Part shown: positions 43,043 through 52,235 of the stretch, piece by piece
Numbering within the stretch: position 1 is the first letter of the stretch
Layout of the letters: the number at the start of each line of letters is the position of its first letter
The notes under the pieces: model-generated
What the model was told of the DNA's origin: nothing
Databases searched by the model: none
Seen by the model: the letters and a program-made list of their open reading frames with translations, nothing else
Translations under genes and position numbers: made by a program
Origin: Cocleimonas flava
Lineage (GTDB): Bacteria; Pseudomonadota; Gammaproteobacteria; Thiotrichales; Thiotrichaceae
DNA length: 64,000 bases
Assembly: GCF_004339015.1 (NCBI RefSeq)
Contig: NZ_SMFQ01000003.1
Span: forward strand, 868,001 to 932,000
Reading direction: 5' to 3'

Positions 43043-43954
43043 TTAAAAAGGTGCATAGTCGTCTTGCGGATCTGTCGGTATTGTCCAACGCTCTTGAGCA
43101 CTGATAGCAACACGTTCACCACCCTGCTGCGGCAGTCGACCATGATCTCCGAATAACCAAAGGACCATATTGGTACGCTCGCCACTGGTTATCGGCTGAG
43201 CTGCGTGTGCAACGTTGCCGCGATGGAGCATTGCGATACCGGGCTTGAATGATAATCTCTTTGTTTGGTGCGTCGTCGGATTGAAAAAATCGAGTTCAGA
43301 TCCGCTAAACGCTTCATCAGGTAGATTCATATTTATATTCATTGTCACTGCAGACGCATCTGTATGTGGTCGAATCGAATTATCTGTATTTGGCTGGTAA
43401 TGAATGGAAAAGCCAAACGTCTGCGTGTCATAGCCCATTACTTCCGGGAACAGTAGGCGTGAAATCGGACGCATATAGGTATCAAGTATCTCGCGGTAAA
43501 ACGCTTGAAAGCTCGGTGCGCCCAGATATCCTTCTGAGCGTTTGTCCAGCATAGCGCCTCGACGATTCAGTACTATTCCATAAGGTGGACGCAACGGTAT
43601 TTGTGCATCCCAGACGCTTTCTAGATAGCCGCGCAAATCAGCGAGTCGTTCCGGATCGAAGAATTGGAATTGAAAAACATCTGGTGCGACCTCCTTCAAT
43701 AAATCTTTCACTGCTAATTCTTTGCTTGGATTTTCCCACGCCTGCATTACGGCTTCACGTAGATTCTTATCAATCAATGAACTGTCGAGGGTGAAAAGAT
43801 TGTCTGTATTGTTATCTTCCCACTCTTTCCATGCATTGCTGAGTACGTCTGTATTGTTATCCCAAAACTGTTGTACGGATGGGGCGCGTTGGAGCATTGC
43901 TTCACGCGAAGGTAAATCTAAGTCGCGGGCATACTGTAATTGATTAAGTGACAT
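43043..43954 (-). CDS. Putative 2-oxoglutarate/Fe(II)-dependent oxygenase
   Basis: This 303-residue protein carries the facial-triad pattern His197-x-Asp199 (IRPHTDASAVTMNINMN) and His250 (RGNVAHAAQP), with Arg260 in SGERTNMVLW placed to bind 2-oxoglutarate. This is the arrangement of the prolyl-hydroxylase-like 2OG-Fe(II) fold. The substrate is unknown. The N-terminal 90 residues are helical and family-specific. It stands alone, with no obvious partner gene. Confidence 0.8.
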   Translation of the reverse strand: MSLNQLQYARDLDLPSREAMLQRAPSVQQFWDNNTDVLSNAWKEWEDNNTDNLFTLDSSLIDKNLREAVMQAWENPSKELAVKDLLKEVAPDVFQFQFFDPERLADLRGYLESVWDAQIPLRPPYGIVLNRRGAMLDKRSEGYLGAPSFQAFYREILDTYMRPISRLLFPEVMGYDTQTFGFSIHYQPNTDNSIRPHTDASAVTMNINMNLPDEAFSGSELDFFNPTTHQTKRLSFKPGIAMLHRGNVAHAAQPITSGERTNMVLWLFGDHGRLPQQGGERVAISAQERWTIPTDPQDDYAPF

Positions 43955-44221
43955 AGTCTGTATTAACTCCTAAATGTATTACTTGGTGATCGCTCTAACC
44001 TTGGCGAAAACCGTAATTTATTACATCTAATTTAGTTAATAAATAGCGCATATAAACAAACACTTTTAAGATTTTGTATATAATCGACAATCAGCTGAAA
44101 AGGAATGTTCGGATTATAAGAAGAAACCACATGCTTGAGGATTCACGCACGACAGATAGTAAAATGCGGTTTAACTGTACAGCGTTCAAATTTGGATAAA
44201 CCTGAATAGCGTTTAGCGTCA

Positions 44222-44270
44222 TTCTCTTAGCTATTCACTTGGCTATTCACTTAGCTATTCACTTAGCTGC
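44222..44270. repeat. Tandem 12-bp repeats (about four copies)
   Basis: A unit of about AGCTATTCACTT recurs in tandem just downstream of, and slightly overlapping, the end of the GGDEF-EAL gene. The remainder of 43955-44262 is AT-rich with no gene seen. Confidence 0.7.
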
Positions 44271-46230
44271 TCAAAAGATACTTTTCTTCAAAATCATTTT
44301 TACTCACCGGCTTGCCTAAATGATAGCCCTGGAACAGATTACATTTTTGTTTTTTCAGGTATTCAAGTTGCTGATTATTTTCAACGCCTTCAACCAGTGC
44401 GTCTATGTCTAGACTGTGAGCAAGTGAAAGGATAGAACCAACAATCTTTTGGTCTTTTTCATTATCAAGAACATGCGTTATGAAGGTTCGATCAATCTTC
44501 AATTCGGAGAAAGGTAAACGGTGCAGATAAGATAACGATGAGTAGCCAGAACCGTAATCATCAATTGAAAAGCGCAGCCCAAGCTTACTCAAAGAGTTCA
44601 TAATGGCGGATGATAATTTGAAATTAGAGATCATATTGTGTTCTGTAATCTCGATCATAATCATGTTGCCGTTAACCCCTTCTTGCATCAGTGTTTTTCT
44701 CACAAATTCAACAAAGGTCGGGTGCATGAAATGAAGCGGGCTTATGTTAATTGATAGACGCTCAAAGCCATCGAGCATTTTTCTATCTTCCCATTCTTTA
44801 AGTGTTTTAAAGGCTGCTTTTAAGACAATCTCACCCAGAGCGATAATCAAACGTGAGTCTTCTGCCTGTTTGATAAAGTTATCGGCAGCCAGTAATCCTT
44901 TTTTAGGATGATTCCAGCGCACTAAGGCTTCGCAAGAAACTAATTGATTATCGCCATTGAAAATGGGCTGAAAGTGCAAAATAAATTGTTCTTTTTGAAT
45001 AGCGACCTTTAGCTCACTGCTTAGGGTGTGCTTTTGATCAACAATCAGCTGCATTTTTCTAGAGAAGAATGAATACTGATCACGCCCATCTAATTTAGAT
45101 TGGTATAAAGCGTTATCTGCGTGTTTAAGGTGTTCTTCTGCTTGCAAGTCGCTATCTGTCATCAAACAGATGCCAACACTGTAGGTTAAGAAGTGTTCAA
45201 CGCCGCCTAAAATACATGCCTGTTTTGATTGATCGAGAATCTTCTCGGCAATCTGGGTCGCGTATTGTCTTGCTTCGTCTTTATCTGATCCTAATCTTGG
45301 TAACAAGATCACAAACTCATCTCCGCCCAGTCTTGCCAGTATTGCGTCTTCTTTTTGAGCAATGGTAGATTGCAGTTTCTCTGCAACAAAAATAAGCGCT
45401 TTGTCTCCCTCGTTATGGCCAAGTGAATCATTAATCGCTTTGAAATAGTCGAGATCAATCAGTAATAATGCACAGATATTTTGCTTAGGGTTCACACCAG
45501 AGGAGGCTTCCTCGAGTTTTTCATAAAAATAGCGTCTGTTAAATACGCCGGTTAAAGCATCGTAATAAACCAGTTTAGCGACAGCTAGTTCTGCCCGCTC
45601 TCTAGAGGTAATCTCGTTTTTCAGTCGTTTGATAACGACTGCCATATTGTCGCAGGTTTCTTTGTCCGATTTTACGAGTCGTGCAAGTTCTGATTCTATG
45701 GATAGAGCCGTAGGCGCGATAATAAATTCATCATAATCATCACCCTTGGCTAAAAATTTTGTTTGCTCGGGCCAGCAATGTACATTGAATACTTTTTCAC
45801 ACCAGCTGGTCAGTTTTCCCGCGAGGAAGTAACTGCCAATACACACATTATCTTCTTTTTGGTTTAGCGCTTCGGTACTGTTATAAACCCTGAAACAGGC
45901 TGTTTTAGTGTCGTAATCTATATTGATTAATTTACTATTGCCCCATTCACCCAAGGTGGTAATTTTAGCGTGTTCAATTACCCCTTCTTCGAAACTTGTA
46001 TATTGGGAAATAATCGCCCAGTCTTCCTCAATACTGTTGCGACCTTCTTTTTGCAATACCAACTGAATACGTTCATCAGACATCATCTGTCGCATGGCTT
46101 TTAGCATGCTTTTATAGGCAGTAGAACTAACCGATTGACCCAATAGATTGTTGCTTGTTGGACCTGGCTTGTTCTGACTTAGTTTTGTATTCGTAGCGGT
46201 TTTTATAGTCGTGTGGGCTTTAGTTTTCAT
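44263..46230 (-). CDS. Diguanylate cyclase/phosphodiesterase (V4R-like, GGDEF, EAL)
   Basis: This 655-residue protein has, in order, an N-terminal domain (about 50-175) that looks like a V4R/4-vinyl-reductase-type ligand-binding fold, with CIGSYFLAGKLTSWC near residue 130; a coiled linker (about 190-215); a GGDEF domain with an intact GGDEF motif at 302-306; and an EAL domain with EAL at 434-436, a DDYGSGYSSLSYL block and LVEGVENN. Both enzymatic signatures are intact, so synthesis and breakdown of cyclic di-GMP are both possible. The V4R call rests on pattern and is the least certain part. Confidence 0.88.
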   Translation of the reverse strand: MKTKAHTTIKTATNTKLSQNKPGPTSNNLLGQSVSSTAYKSMLKAMRQMMSDERIQLVLQKEGRNSIEEDWAIISQYTSFEEGVIEHAKITTLGEWGNSKLINIDYDTKTACFRVYNSTEALNQKEDNVCIGSYFLAGKLTSWCEKVFNVHCWPEQTKFLAKGDDYDEFIIAPTALSIESELARLVKSDKETCDNMAVVIKRLKNEITSRERAELAVAKLVYYDALTGVFNRRYFYEKLEEASSGVNPKQNICALLLIDLDYFKAINDSLGHNEGDKALIFVAEKLQSTIAQKEDAILARLGGDEFVILLPRLGSDKDEARQYATQIAEKILDQSKQACILGGVEHFLTYSVGICLMTDSDLQAEEHLKHADNALYQSKLDGRDQYSFFSRKMQLIVDQKHTLSSELKVAIQKEQFILHFQPIFNGDNQLVSCEALVRWNHPKKGLLAADNFIKQAEDSRLIIALGEIVLKAAFKTLKEWEDRKMLDGFERLSINISPLHFMHPTFVEFVRKTLMQEGVNGNMIMIEITEHNMISNFKLSSAIMNSLSKLGLRFSIDDYGSGYSSLSYLHRLPFSELKIDRTFITHVLDNEKDQKIVGSILSLAHSLDIDALVEGVENNQQLEYLKKQKCNLFQGYHLGKPVSKNDFEEKYLLSS

Positions 46231-46575
46231 CTATTTTATTATCTTTATTTGTGAAATAAATTAGTGAGATCAATTGCACTTAAAATTATTATTTTTATTA
46301 TTCTGATCACAATCTCATCTTGTGAGGATATACCAAGGAAGCTTTATCTAGGATGAAAACAAGCTTAGAACACCCATAAATATTTGTCTTATTTTCCTGA
46401 TTAGTGGTCTTTAATAATTCTAAATACCAAATTCCAATCAGTATTTCAAAATTGCCCTTCCAGATTTACCAAAAGCAAGAATGGTATGCAGGGTCATGCG
46501 CAAGGATGCCGCAGTGCTGGTTGAAACAGGGGAATATATGCTTTTAGATAGATTTATGGGCTTCCGATGTCAGAT

Positions 46576-46695
46576 GTAGCCTAGATAAGCGATAGCGTCA
46601 TCTGGGTTTCGAAAGATAGACTACAACAGATAAGTGAAGAATTAAGTATGTGGCAAAATCATGCGTTAGATGGCGCAAGCTTATCTAAGCTACGA
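46576..46695. repeat. REP-like inverted pair
   Basis: A left arm (GTAGCCTAGATAAGCGATAG, then CGTCATCTGGG) is matched by a right arm in reverse complement (GCGTTAGATGGCGCAAGC, then TTATCTAAGCTACGA). Each arm is itself partly palindromic, like REP/BIME units (compare GATAAGGCG...CGCATC in E. coli). It could form a large hairpin. Confidence 0.55.
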
Positions 46696-46976
46696 ATGCG
46701 GGTTACCGCGTTTTTTTATTCTATTTACATTCGAGTGGTCTTTTTCGTAGCTTAGAGACTTTATTCTTATCCTCGAATTTTAGTTACAGGCTACGAGTTC
46801 ATTTATTTTGCTCAGCCAAAATAAACGAACCAAACAAAAAGCTGCCCTAAAAGCACCCTGCGGGTTCATTGCGTTTCTCAGAAAGAATGGGGATAAAGGG
46901 AACTCGCTTCGCTCAAACAACCTTCATCCTAATCCACTCTTTCCTGCGATACTCATTGCTTTTAAAGGGGAAATTA

Positions 46977-47004
46977 TCACCCCCCACCTTTCAGGCACTT
47001 TTTT
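46977..47004 (+). repeat. Dispersed C-tract motif, copy 13
   Basis: TCACCCCCCACCTTTCAGGC followed by ACTTTTTT. The nearest gene is the IS transposase. Confidence 0.85.
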
Positions 47005-47239
47005 AATTCTAGCGGTGTTTATCAAATCCCATTCAAACAAGCCGAGCCACGCAGAAAATTGATGATTAAGATTTTAGTTGTTTGAGTGACGTCAGGAGCG
47101 AGTTCTAAAATCTCGTCAATTTTTGAGTAGCGAGGGAACCGCTTGAGGCTTGTTTGTCGGGCGGCATTTTTTATTCGACTTCGTCTCACCCTAAAGGGCC
47201 AGCTAAAGCTGTTGTCTCGCAATTTGTATAGGTCAAGTA

Positions 47240-48522
47240 CATAGGTAACACTTTAGTCCAGATACATAGGTTACACTTTTATTGATAAATAACAGCCTGA
47301 TCCTACAGCCTTATCTCTGATATCCAATTTTCCTAGCTGATAAAAGTAAAAATAAATTGCATATATTCCATCATCTACTTCTTCTAAACCAACCTGTTCA
47401 CCTTCAAGTAAATGAGTGACATATAGCCGATTATTTTTCCAATGAATAGTCCCATTTTTCTGGACAGTTCTAACTTCATAATAAGGTGGATACTCTGGCG
47501 CACTTATTGTTTCTGGAAACGGTTGTCTTGAGCTCTGATAACACTCTTTAGGTGTTTTAAAGTCTAGCGATTCATGGGGACGCTCTTCATTAAAAGCTTG
47601 TTTAAATATATCAAATCGTTCTTGCTGCAACTTAAATGAATGCTCTGGTGGATGGGTTGCATAGCGTTTTAATGTTCGATGCATACGCTCATGTTTACCA
47701 TTTTGCTGAGGCTTTCCTGGCTCTATTCGTTCAGGATGTATTCCAAGTTTTATCCACCAAGCTGATAACCTAGAAATACCTCCCACAGCTTTTGATGAAA
47801 ATGGCACGCCATTATCGCTTCGGATACGTTCAGGCAATCCATATTTTCTGAATAAATACTCAAAAGACTTTATCGTAGTGCGCGTTCCAACGGTGTTTTG
47901 AGATTCACACCCCAGTAAGTAACGACTAAAATCATCCATTAGCGTTAGTGGATAGCACCACTGCCCATCGAGTAATTTAAACTGACCTTTAAAATCTACC
48001 GACCATAATTCATTGGGGCTCGTAGAGCGTTTAAGCGGTTTTGTATAACGATCGTACCGTCTTCGACGCCTTTGTGGGTGTACTAAACCTTCTGTATGTA
48101 GAATATTATAAATGCTTGATTTTGATGGCGGTTGTTCATTCGGATAGAGCGTTTTAAGTCTTGCCTGAATTTTTTTAGCACCTGGAGTAATAACTGACTG
48201 CATACGTAACTCTATGATTTTTTTGCGAATTGCCAATGGAATACTAGCGGGATGACTTATTGGTTTACGGCTTTTCTCATAGAGTCCGTTTACTCCTTGT
48301 TCCTGATAGCGTTTTATCCACTTGTACCCTGTTTTTCGGCTAATTGAATATCGCTGACAGAGTTGAGTAATTGATAGTGATTTTTCTCGAAGCCAGTCAC
48401 TAATAAAAAGCACTTTTTGATCCATAGGTAACAACTCTTTCCAAGGCATAGGCACCTCCAGTTTTGATGCCTATAGTTTAAGAAACTGTTACCTATGTAC
48501 TTGGACTAATGTGTTACCTATG
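47240..48522 (-). mobile_element. IS481-type insertion sequence
   Basis: Bounded by 36-bp imperfect inverted repeats: CATAGGTAACACTTTAGTCC... at 47240-47275, and the complementary TGTTACCTATGTACTTGGAC... at 48487-48522, with only four mismatches. One transposase gene lies inside. No clear target-site duplication is visible. The insertion lies in non-coding DNA just before cassette array 2. Confidence 0.85.
47271..48449 (-). CDS. IS481-family transposase
   Basis: A DDE transposase of about 392 residues. N-terminal helix-turn-helix (LSITQLCQRYSISRKTGYKW); DDE-type catalytic core with Asp in ELWSVDFKGQF, Asp in RIRSDNGVPF and Glu in FNEERPHESL. Start at the ATG at 48449 behind GGAGG; GTG 48455 is two codons upstream. 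The gene ends inside the left inverted repeat. Full length, so the element may be active. Confidence 0.92.
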   Translation of the reverse strand: MPWKELLPMDQKVLFISDWLREKSLSITQLCQRYSISRKTGYKWIKRYQEQGVNGLYEKSRKPISHPASIPLAIRKKIIELRMQSVITPGAKKIQARLKTLYPNEQPPSKSSIYNILHTEGLVHPQRRRRRYDRYTKPLKRSTSPNELWSVDFKGQFKLLDGQWCYPLTLMDDFSRYLLGCESQNTVGTRTTIKSFEYLFRKYGLPERIRSDNGVPFSSKAVGGISRLSAWWIKLGIHPERIEPGKPQQNGKHERMHRTLKRYATHPPEHSFKLQQERFDIFKQAFNEERPHESLDFKTPKECYQSSRQPFPETISAPEYPPYYEVRTVQKNGTIHWKNNRLYVTHLLEGEQVGLEEVDDGIYAIYFYFYQLGKLDIRDKAVGSGCYLSIKV

Positions 48523-48618
48523 TTTATAACTCATACAGGCGGCATTTTTTGGGATACGTTTTTGTTGCTGTAGACAAAAAGGTATCTCGCAGCTTTAGCT
48601 GTGAAACATATTAAAATT

Positions 48619-48646
48619 GTCACCCCCTACTTATAGAGGTTTTTTC
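48619..48646 (+). repeat. Dispersed C-tract motif, copy 14
   Basis: GTCACCCCCTACTTATAGAG followed by GTTTTTT. It lies 130 bp before the second attI-like sequence, matching copy 7 before the first; the flank (GATTAGGCAAAAAAT) is also shared. Confidence 0.85.
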
Positions 48647-48747
48647 ATTTTTTTGATTAGGCAAAAAATGAATGTGTTTACAATTATAAATAAGGTTACA
48701 AAATTTTTTGGGAGAGACCGTTGTGCCACTAAAATCAAAACCCTTTT

Positions 48748-48870
48748 TCTGTATAGTAAGATATTAAATGCCCAACTATTCTAATCATCCAGCTACAGCG
48801 CCACAAATACGCATAAATTGAGCTAATCCGTATAGTAAGATATTATTTGCGTCTGTATAATAAGCTGTTA
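48748..48870 (+). other. attI-like sequence, copy B, head of cassette array 2
   Basis: Nearly identical to 30066-30188; the last 60 bp are the same. Three direct repeats (GTATAGTAAGATATTA, GTATAGTAAGATATTA, GTATAATAAGCTGTTA), the third ending in the crossover-like GTTA. TATAAT at 48857-48862 could be a -10 box for the first cassette gene, whose ATG overlaps the GTTA. No integrase gene is present nearby. Confidence 0.6.
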
Positions 48871-49265
48871 TGCATATGAATAAATTGACATTATTTAAAC
48901 AAATAATATTTTGGTTAGAATCTATTGCAACATTGATGATTCTTTGTTTTGGAATATTCCTTACAATTATGTTGTTAGCAGGTGGGAGCAATTTTCTTGA
49001 ATCAATCACGGCTTTGTTTAGCTTTACATGGTATTTAATTAAAGTGGCAATCCAGTCTTTTTCAAAAGTTCCAATTGTAGCAATCAGTTCATTATCAGGT
49101 TATTTATTATATTTAGGTTCTTTATTTTACTTTGCCCAATCTGAGAAAGAGCGGAAAATGTTAAAATTCATAATTCCGTCTTCATTTGTTGCGATTTTAT
49201 TATGTGCAATAGGTATTGCTGGTGCTGTTATGTCTGGCTTGGCTAATCAAGGTGCTGGGCATTGA
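48870..49265 (+). CDS. Cassette-borne membrane protein of unknown function
   Basis: This 131-residue protein has three or four hydrophobic segments (residues 12-38, 46-56, 66-85, 99-120). It starts at the ATG in the crossover GTTATG (48870) or at ATG 48876; no ribosome binding site is visible, so translation may be leaderless from the TATAAT box. First cassette of array 2. No family recognised. Confidence 0.6.
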   Translation: MHMNKLTLFKQIIFWLESIATLMILCFGIFLTIMLLAGGSNFLESITALFSFTWYLIKVAIQSFSKVPIVAISSLSGYLLYLGSLFYFAQSEKERKMLKFIIPSSFVAILLCAIGIAGAVMSGLANQGAGH

Positions 49266-49272
49266 AAATATT

Positions 49273-49353
49273 GCATAACAAGGCAATTAAAATCGCACAA
49301 CAAAAAGACGTTGTGCTGGACTCGCAAGCTCGCCTTTTATTGCGGCGTTAGGT
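49273..49353 (+). other. attC recombination site 12
   Basis: Left core GCATAAC, right core GTTAGGT. Inner pairing GCACAACAAAAAGACG / TTGTGC, different from array 1 types, but like attC 15. Confidence 0.8.
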
Positions 49354-49414
49354 GTGCTAGCCGCACCGCTTAAAACAAATTCTGTAACTACTACCAGACT
49401 GAAGTAATCCGAAG

Positions 49415-49906
49415 TTATAATTTCATTTGCAGTTTTAATGAAATAAATCCAGAAAAAATACCTATGCTTGCTGCACTAACTAGCAATGTGAAAGTATCAA
49501 TAGAAGGTGTTAAGTGTGAGGCAAAAAAAGAAATCAACCCTAAGAAATAACACATTAAATTGTTAAAAATAGGTAAGCTTCTTAGTGATATGACTACCAT
49601 ACCAACTGTAAACACCATAACCGGTAACGCGAAACTTCCTAGTGTTGGGGTAATGGCGTAAATACCTAAGCCAGCCAACATTCCAAATACTATACCTAGA
49701 ATAATACACCCCAGATTAATTAGCGCGGTATTCAAGTTTCCGATTTTTGTGAAAAATGCTACCCAACCTATGAACATTGCCCATACGGGTAAATTTAGCA
49801 ACAAACATGATCCAGCTGCAATAGCCGCTGTTAATGCCGCTATTGCAGTAAAAGCAAGTTGTCCTTTAATTGATGATTTTTGAATTAATGCGTTTTTTTC
49901 AGTCAT
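49415..49906 (-). CDS. DUF1097-type membrane protein
   Basis: This 163-residue protein has about five hydrophobic segments and matches the DUF1097 (YcdZ-like) pattern, with a Gly/Ala-rich first helix (AFTAIAALTAAIAAGSCLLL) and LPVWAMFIGWVAFFTKIGNL near residue 38. Function unknown. It runs opposite to the array direction, 67 bp downstream of the SDR gene on the same strand. Confidence 0.75.
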   Translation of the reverse strand: MTEKNALIQKSSIKGQLAFTAIAALTAAIAAGSCLLLNLPVWAMFIGWVAFFTKIGNLNTALINLGCIILGIVFGMLAGLGIYAITPTLGSFALPVMVFTVGMVVISLRSLPIFNNLMCYFLGLISFFASHLTPSIDTFTLLVSAASIGIFSGFISLKLQMKL

Positions 49907-49973
49907 GGAAAATGTCTCTTTTTATAAATGTCATAGTTTCAGCTTTTATAATCATTAAAATTATAAAAAATGC

Positions 49974-50714
49974 TTAAATCATGCCGCCATTGGCTCGAAT
50001 AGTTTGACCATTTATCCAAGCACCTTTTTGACCTGCTAAAAATGACACTGTATTCGCAATATCATTTGGTGTTGCAAGACGTTCAAGTGGATTCATTTTA
50101 GATAACTGTTCTATCAGTTCATCAGATTTTCCATTAAGAAAAAGATCTGTCGCAGTGGGTCCTGGCGCTACAGCATTTACCGTAATTGATCTGCCGCGCA
50201 TTTCTTTTGATAGAATTGCGGTCATAGTTTCAACAGCCGATTTTGTAGCTGCATATATCGCATAGTTTGGAAGATTTAAGCTAGTTACGGAAGTTGATAA
50301 GTTGATGATTCGTCCACCATTTTCAAATCGTTTTGAAGCTTCACGCATAGTGTTGAAAGTGCCTTTTAAGTTGACCGCTATAGTTCTATCAAATAACTCA
50401 TCGTCAGAGTCACCTAAAGGTGCGAGCATCATAATACCAGCAGAATTTACCAGTACATTAGGAATACCAACGACATTGATCGTTTTATCGAATAGCTTTG
50501 TAACCTCTGTCGGGTTTGAAACATCAGCTTTAATGGCATGGGCTCTACCGCCAGAAGTTTCTATATCGAAGACGACTTGATCTGCGGCCTCTCTATCTCC
50601 AATGTAATTAATTATTACCGCAAATCCATCTTGAGATAGTTGTTTAGCAATAGCAGCCCCGATACCTCTTGATGCTCCAGTGACTATGGCGATTGATTCA
50701 GCTTGTTTAGACAT
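49974..50714 (-). CDS. Short-chain dehydrogenase/reductase (FabG-like SDR)
   Basis: A reductase of about 246 residues with the NAD(P) motif TGASRGIGAAIAKQL near residue 12, the N-S-A-G segment near 88 and the catalytic Tyr-x3-Lys in AIYAATKSAVE near 155. FabG-like; probably NADPH-linked. The substrate is unknown. Start at ATG 50714 behind GGAG; a longer frame from TTG 50726 is less likely. It is divergent from the AraC-type gene, which may control it. Confidence 0.9.
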   Translation of the reverse strand: MSKQAESIAIVTGASRGIGAAIAKQLSQDGFAVIINYIGDREAADQVVFDIETSGGRAHAIKADVSNPTEVTKLFDKTINVVGIPNVLVNSAGIMMLAPLGDSDDELFDRTIAVNLKGTFNTMREASKRFENGGRIINLSTSVTSLNLPNYAIYAATKSAVETMTAILSKEMRGRSITVNAVAPGPTATDLFLNGKSDELIEQLSKMNPLERLATPNDIANTVSFLAGQKGAWINGQTIRANGGMI

Positions 50715-50906
50715 GATGTACTCCAACGTTAAATAGTGTATTAATTTGTATGACCATGTAATTCTATGGTGCTTCTACAAATCATTGAATACACATTACT
50801 GCTAGATTTTTGCCTATTCCTGCAAAAAAATAGTATGTTATTTTATGATAATGAATTTTACCTGTAATATTTAAGTCCAATTCTATTAGGTTTATAGAGG
50901 TATTAG

Positions 50907-51812
50907 ATGAATTCTAAGTTGGAAACAATTGCTATTATTATTAACGAATACTCTAAGGACGAAGGTCTTAATCACACTGCCATTCAGGGCGTTCACTGCT
51001 TTAAAATGTCTCAAGAAAATAATAAATTACCTGTTATTTATAGGCCTTCAATTTATGTCGTTGCTCAGGGAATAAAGAAAGTAATGTTAAGAGATGAAGT
51101 CTTTCAATACTCTAAAGGGAATTTTTTAGCTGTATCGGTTGACTTACCAATCATAGGTGAAGTTATAGAAGCAACTATTGATAATCCTTACCTATGCGTT
51201 CAAATCGATATTGACGCTAAAAAAATTAGTGAACTAGCTATCAAATTGAAGTTATGTAAATCATCAAGTACCGTGGCTCATACAGGTCTATTTGTTGGTG
51301 ATACGAACGATAATTTATTAGATGCAATTGCTAGATTATTAAAGTTATTAGAAAACCCAAAAAATATTCCTCATTTAGCACCTTTGGTTATGGAGGAATT
51401 TTACTACTATCTTTTGACTAGCCCTCATGGTTCTCAAATAATTGATGCATCAATGGTAACTAACAATGTTCAACGGATTTCTAAGGTTATCGACACGATC
51501 AAGTCTGATTTATCAAAGACAATTTTGGTAGATGATTTGGCCGCTATTGCGAATATGAGTCCTTCAAGTTTTCATAACCAATTTAAAAAAGTAACCACGT
51601 TAAGTCCGATCCAATATGTAAAACGCCTCCGTTTAACACAAGCTCGTCAGATTATGTTATCTGACAATATGGATGCTAATACTACCGCTAGAATAGTTGG
51701 TTATGAAAGCGCTTCTCATTTCAGTAGAGACTATTCAAAACTGTTTGGGGCGCCGCCTAAAAGAGATATTGCGAAACTAAAACTAAATGAAGACCAATTA
51801 CATTTTCTTTAA
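50907..51812 (+). CDS. AraC-family regulator (AraC_N/YqhC-type)
   Basis: This 301-residue protein has an N-terminal cupin-like AraC_N domain (about 20-170, with YRPSIYVVAQGIKKVML and FLAVSVDLPIIGEVIEA) and a C-terminal double helix-turn-helix (about 195-290, with LAAIANMSPSSFHNQFKKVT and RLTQARQIML). YqhC-type proteins often activate adjacent aldo-keto or SDR genes in response to aldehydes. It is divergent from the SDR/DUF1097 pair and lies within cassette array 2. Confidence 0.93.
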   Translation: MNSKLETIAIIINEYSKDEGLNHTAIQGVHCFKMSQENNKLPVIYRPSIYVVAQGIKKVMLRDEVFQYSKGNFLAVSVDLPIIGEVIEATIDNPYLCVQIDIDAKKISELAIKLKLCKSSSTVAHTGLFVGDTNDNLLDAIARLLKLLENPKNIPHLAPLVMEEFYYYLLTSPHGSQIIDASMVTNNVQRISKVIDTIKSDLSKTILVDDLAAIANMSPSSFHNQFKKVTTLSPIQYVKRLRLTQARQIMLSDNMDANTTARIVGYESASHFSRDYSKLFGAPPKRDIAKLKLNEDQLHFL

Positions 51813-52145
51813 AAATATACCTGAAACAGAATAGCCAATAGTGGTGCAAACAACGCAAATCACAAGTATTTTGGTGCATTCGCTTTTCTGAATATCTCAA
51901 TACTACACATTTATATGTTTCGCCAGAATCTCACTTTATGCGGCACTCCACGTTTATTGTTAAATTCGTTAAATTTTTAAAACAGCGCCACGTTTAAATT
52001 TTCTCTATTCTGGAAAGAGTTTATTAGTTTCACATTTAAAATACATTCGGTTACAAATGGTGTTGTTTCAAACTGTCGTTAGGTTAATTAATTCTTTGCT
52101 TAGTAACTTCTGTTAATATTTATTTTTAATGAAAATTAACTTATC
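51813..52145. other. Gene-free stretch after the AraC gene
   Basis: No open frame is supported. A lone GTTAGGT (52078) with little paired context may be a decayed attC core. It forms the last part of the DNA between attC 12 and attC 13. Confidence 0.45.
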
Positions 52146-52217
52146 ACCTAACAAGTTACATCAGCGGAAAAAAGACTAGCTACCGCTCGCATTTTTCCAC
52201 TGTACAAGGTGTTATGA
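52146..52217 (+). other. attC recombination site 13
   Basis: Left core ACCTAAC, right core GTTATGA, inner arms GCGGAAAA/TTTTTCC. Confidence 0.82.
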
Positions 52218-52235
52218 CAACATAAAGAGGGAAAC

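Larger units (their letters stand above)
46231..47239. other. 1-kb stretch without a supported gene
   Basis: No frame here has convincing coding character; an 84-codon ORF at 46808-47062 has no family similarity and runs through repeats. The stretch holds a REP-like inverted pair (46576-46695), one C-tract motif copy (46977-47004), and the left flank of an IS481-type element. Confidence 0.6.

Noticed and set aside
46808-47062. 84-codon open frame
   Set aside because: No family similarity, biased composition, runs through the dispersed motif and lies in a repeat-rich gap. No ribosome binding site.
47233-48529. Target-site duplication of the IS481-type element
   Set aside because: The bases outside the inverted repeats (GTCAAGTA and TTTATAAC) do not match.
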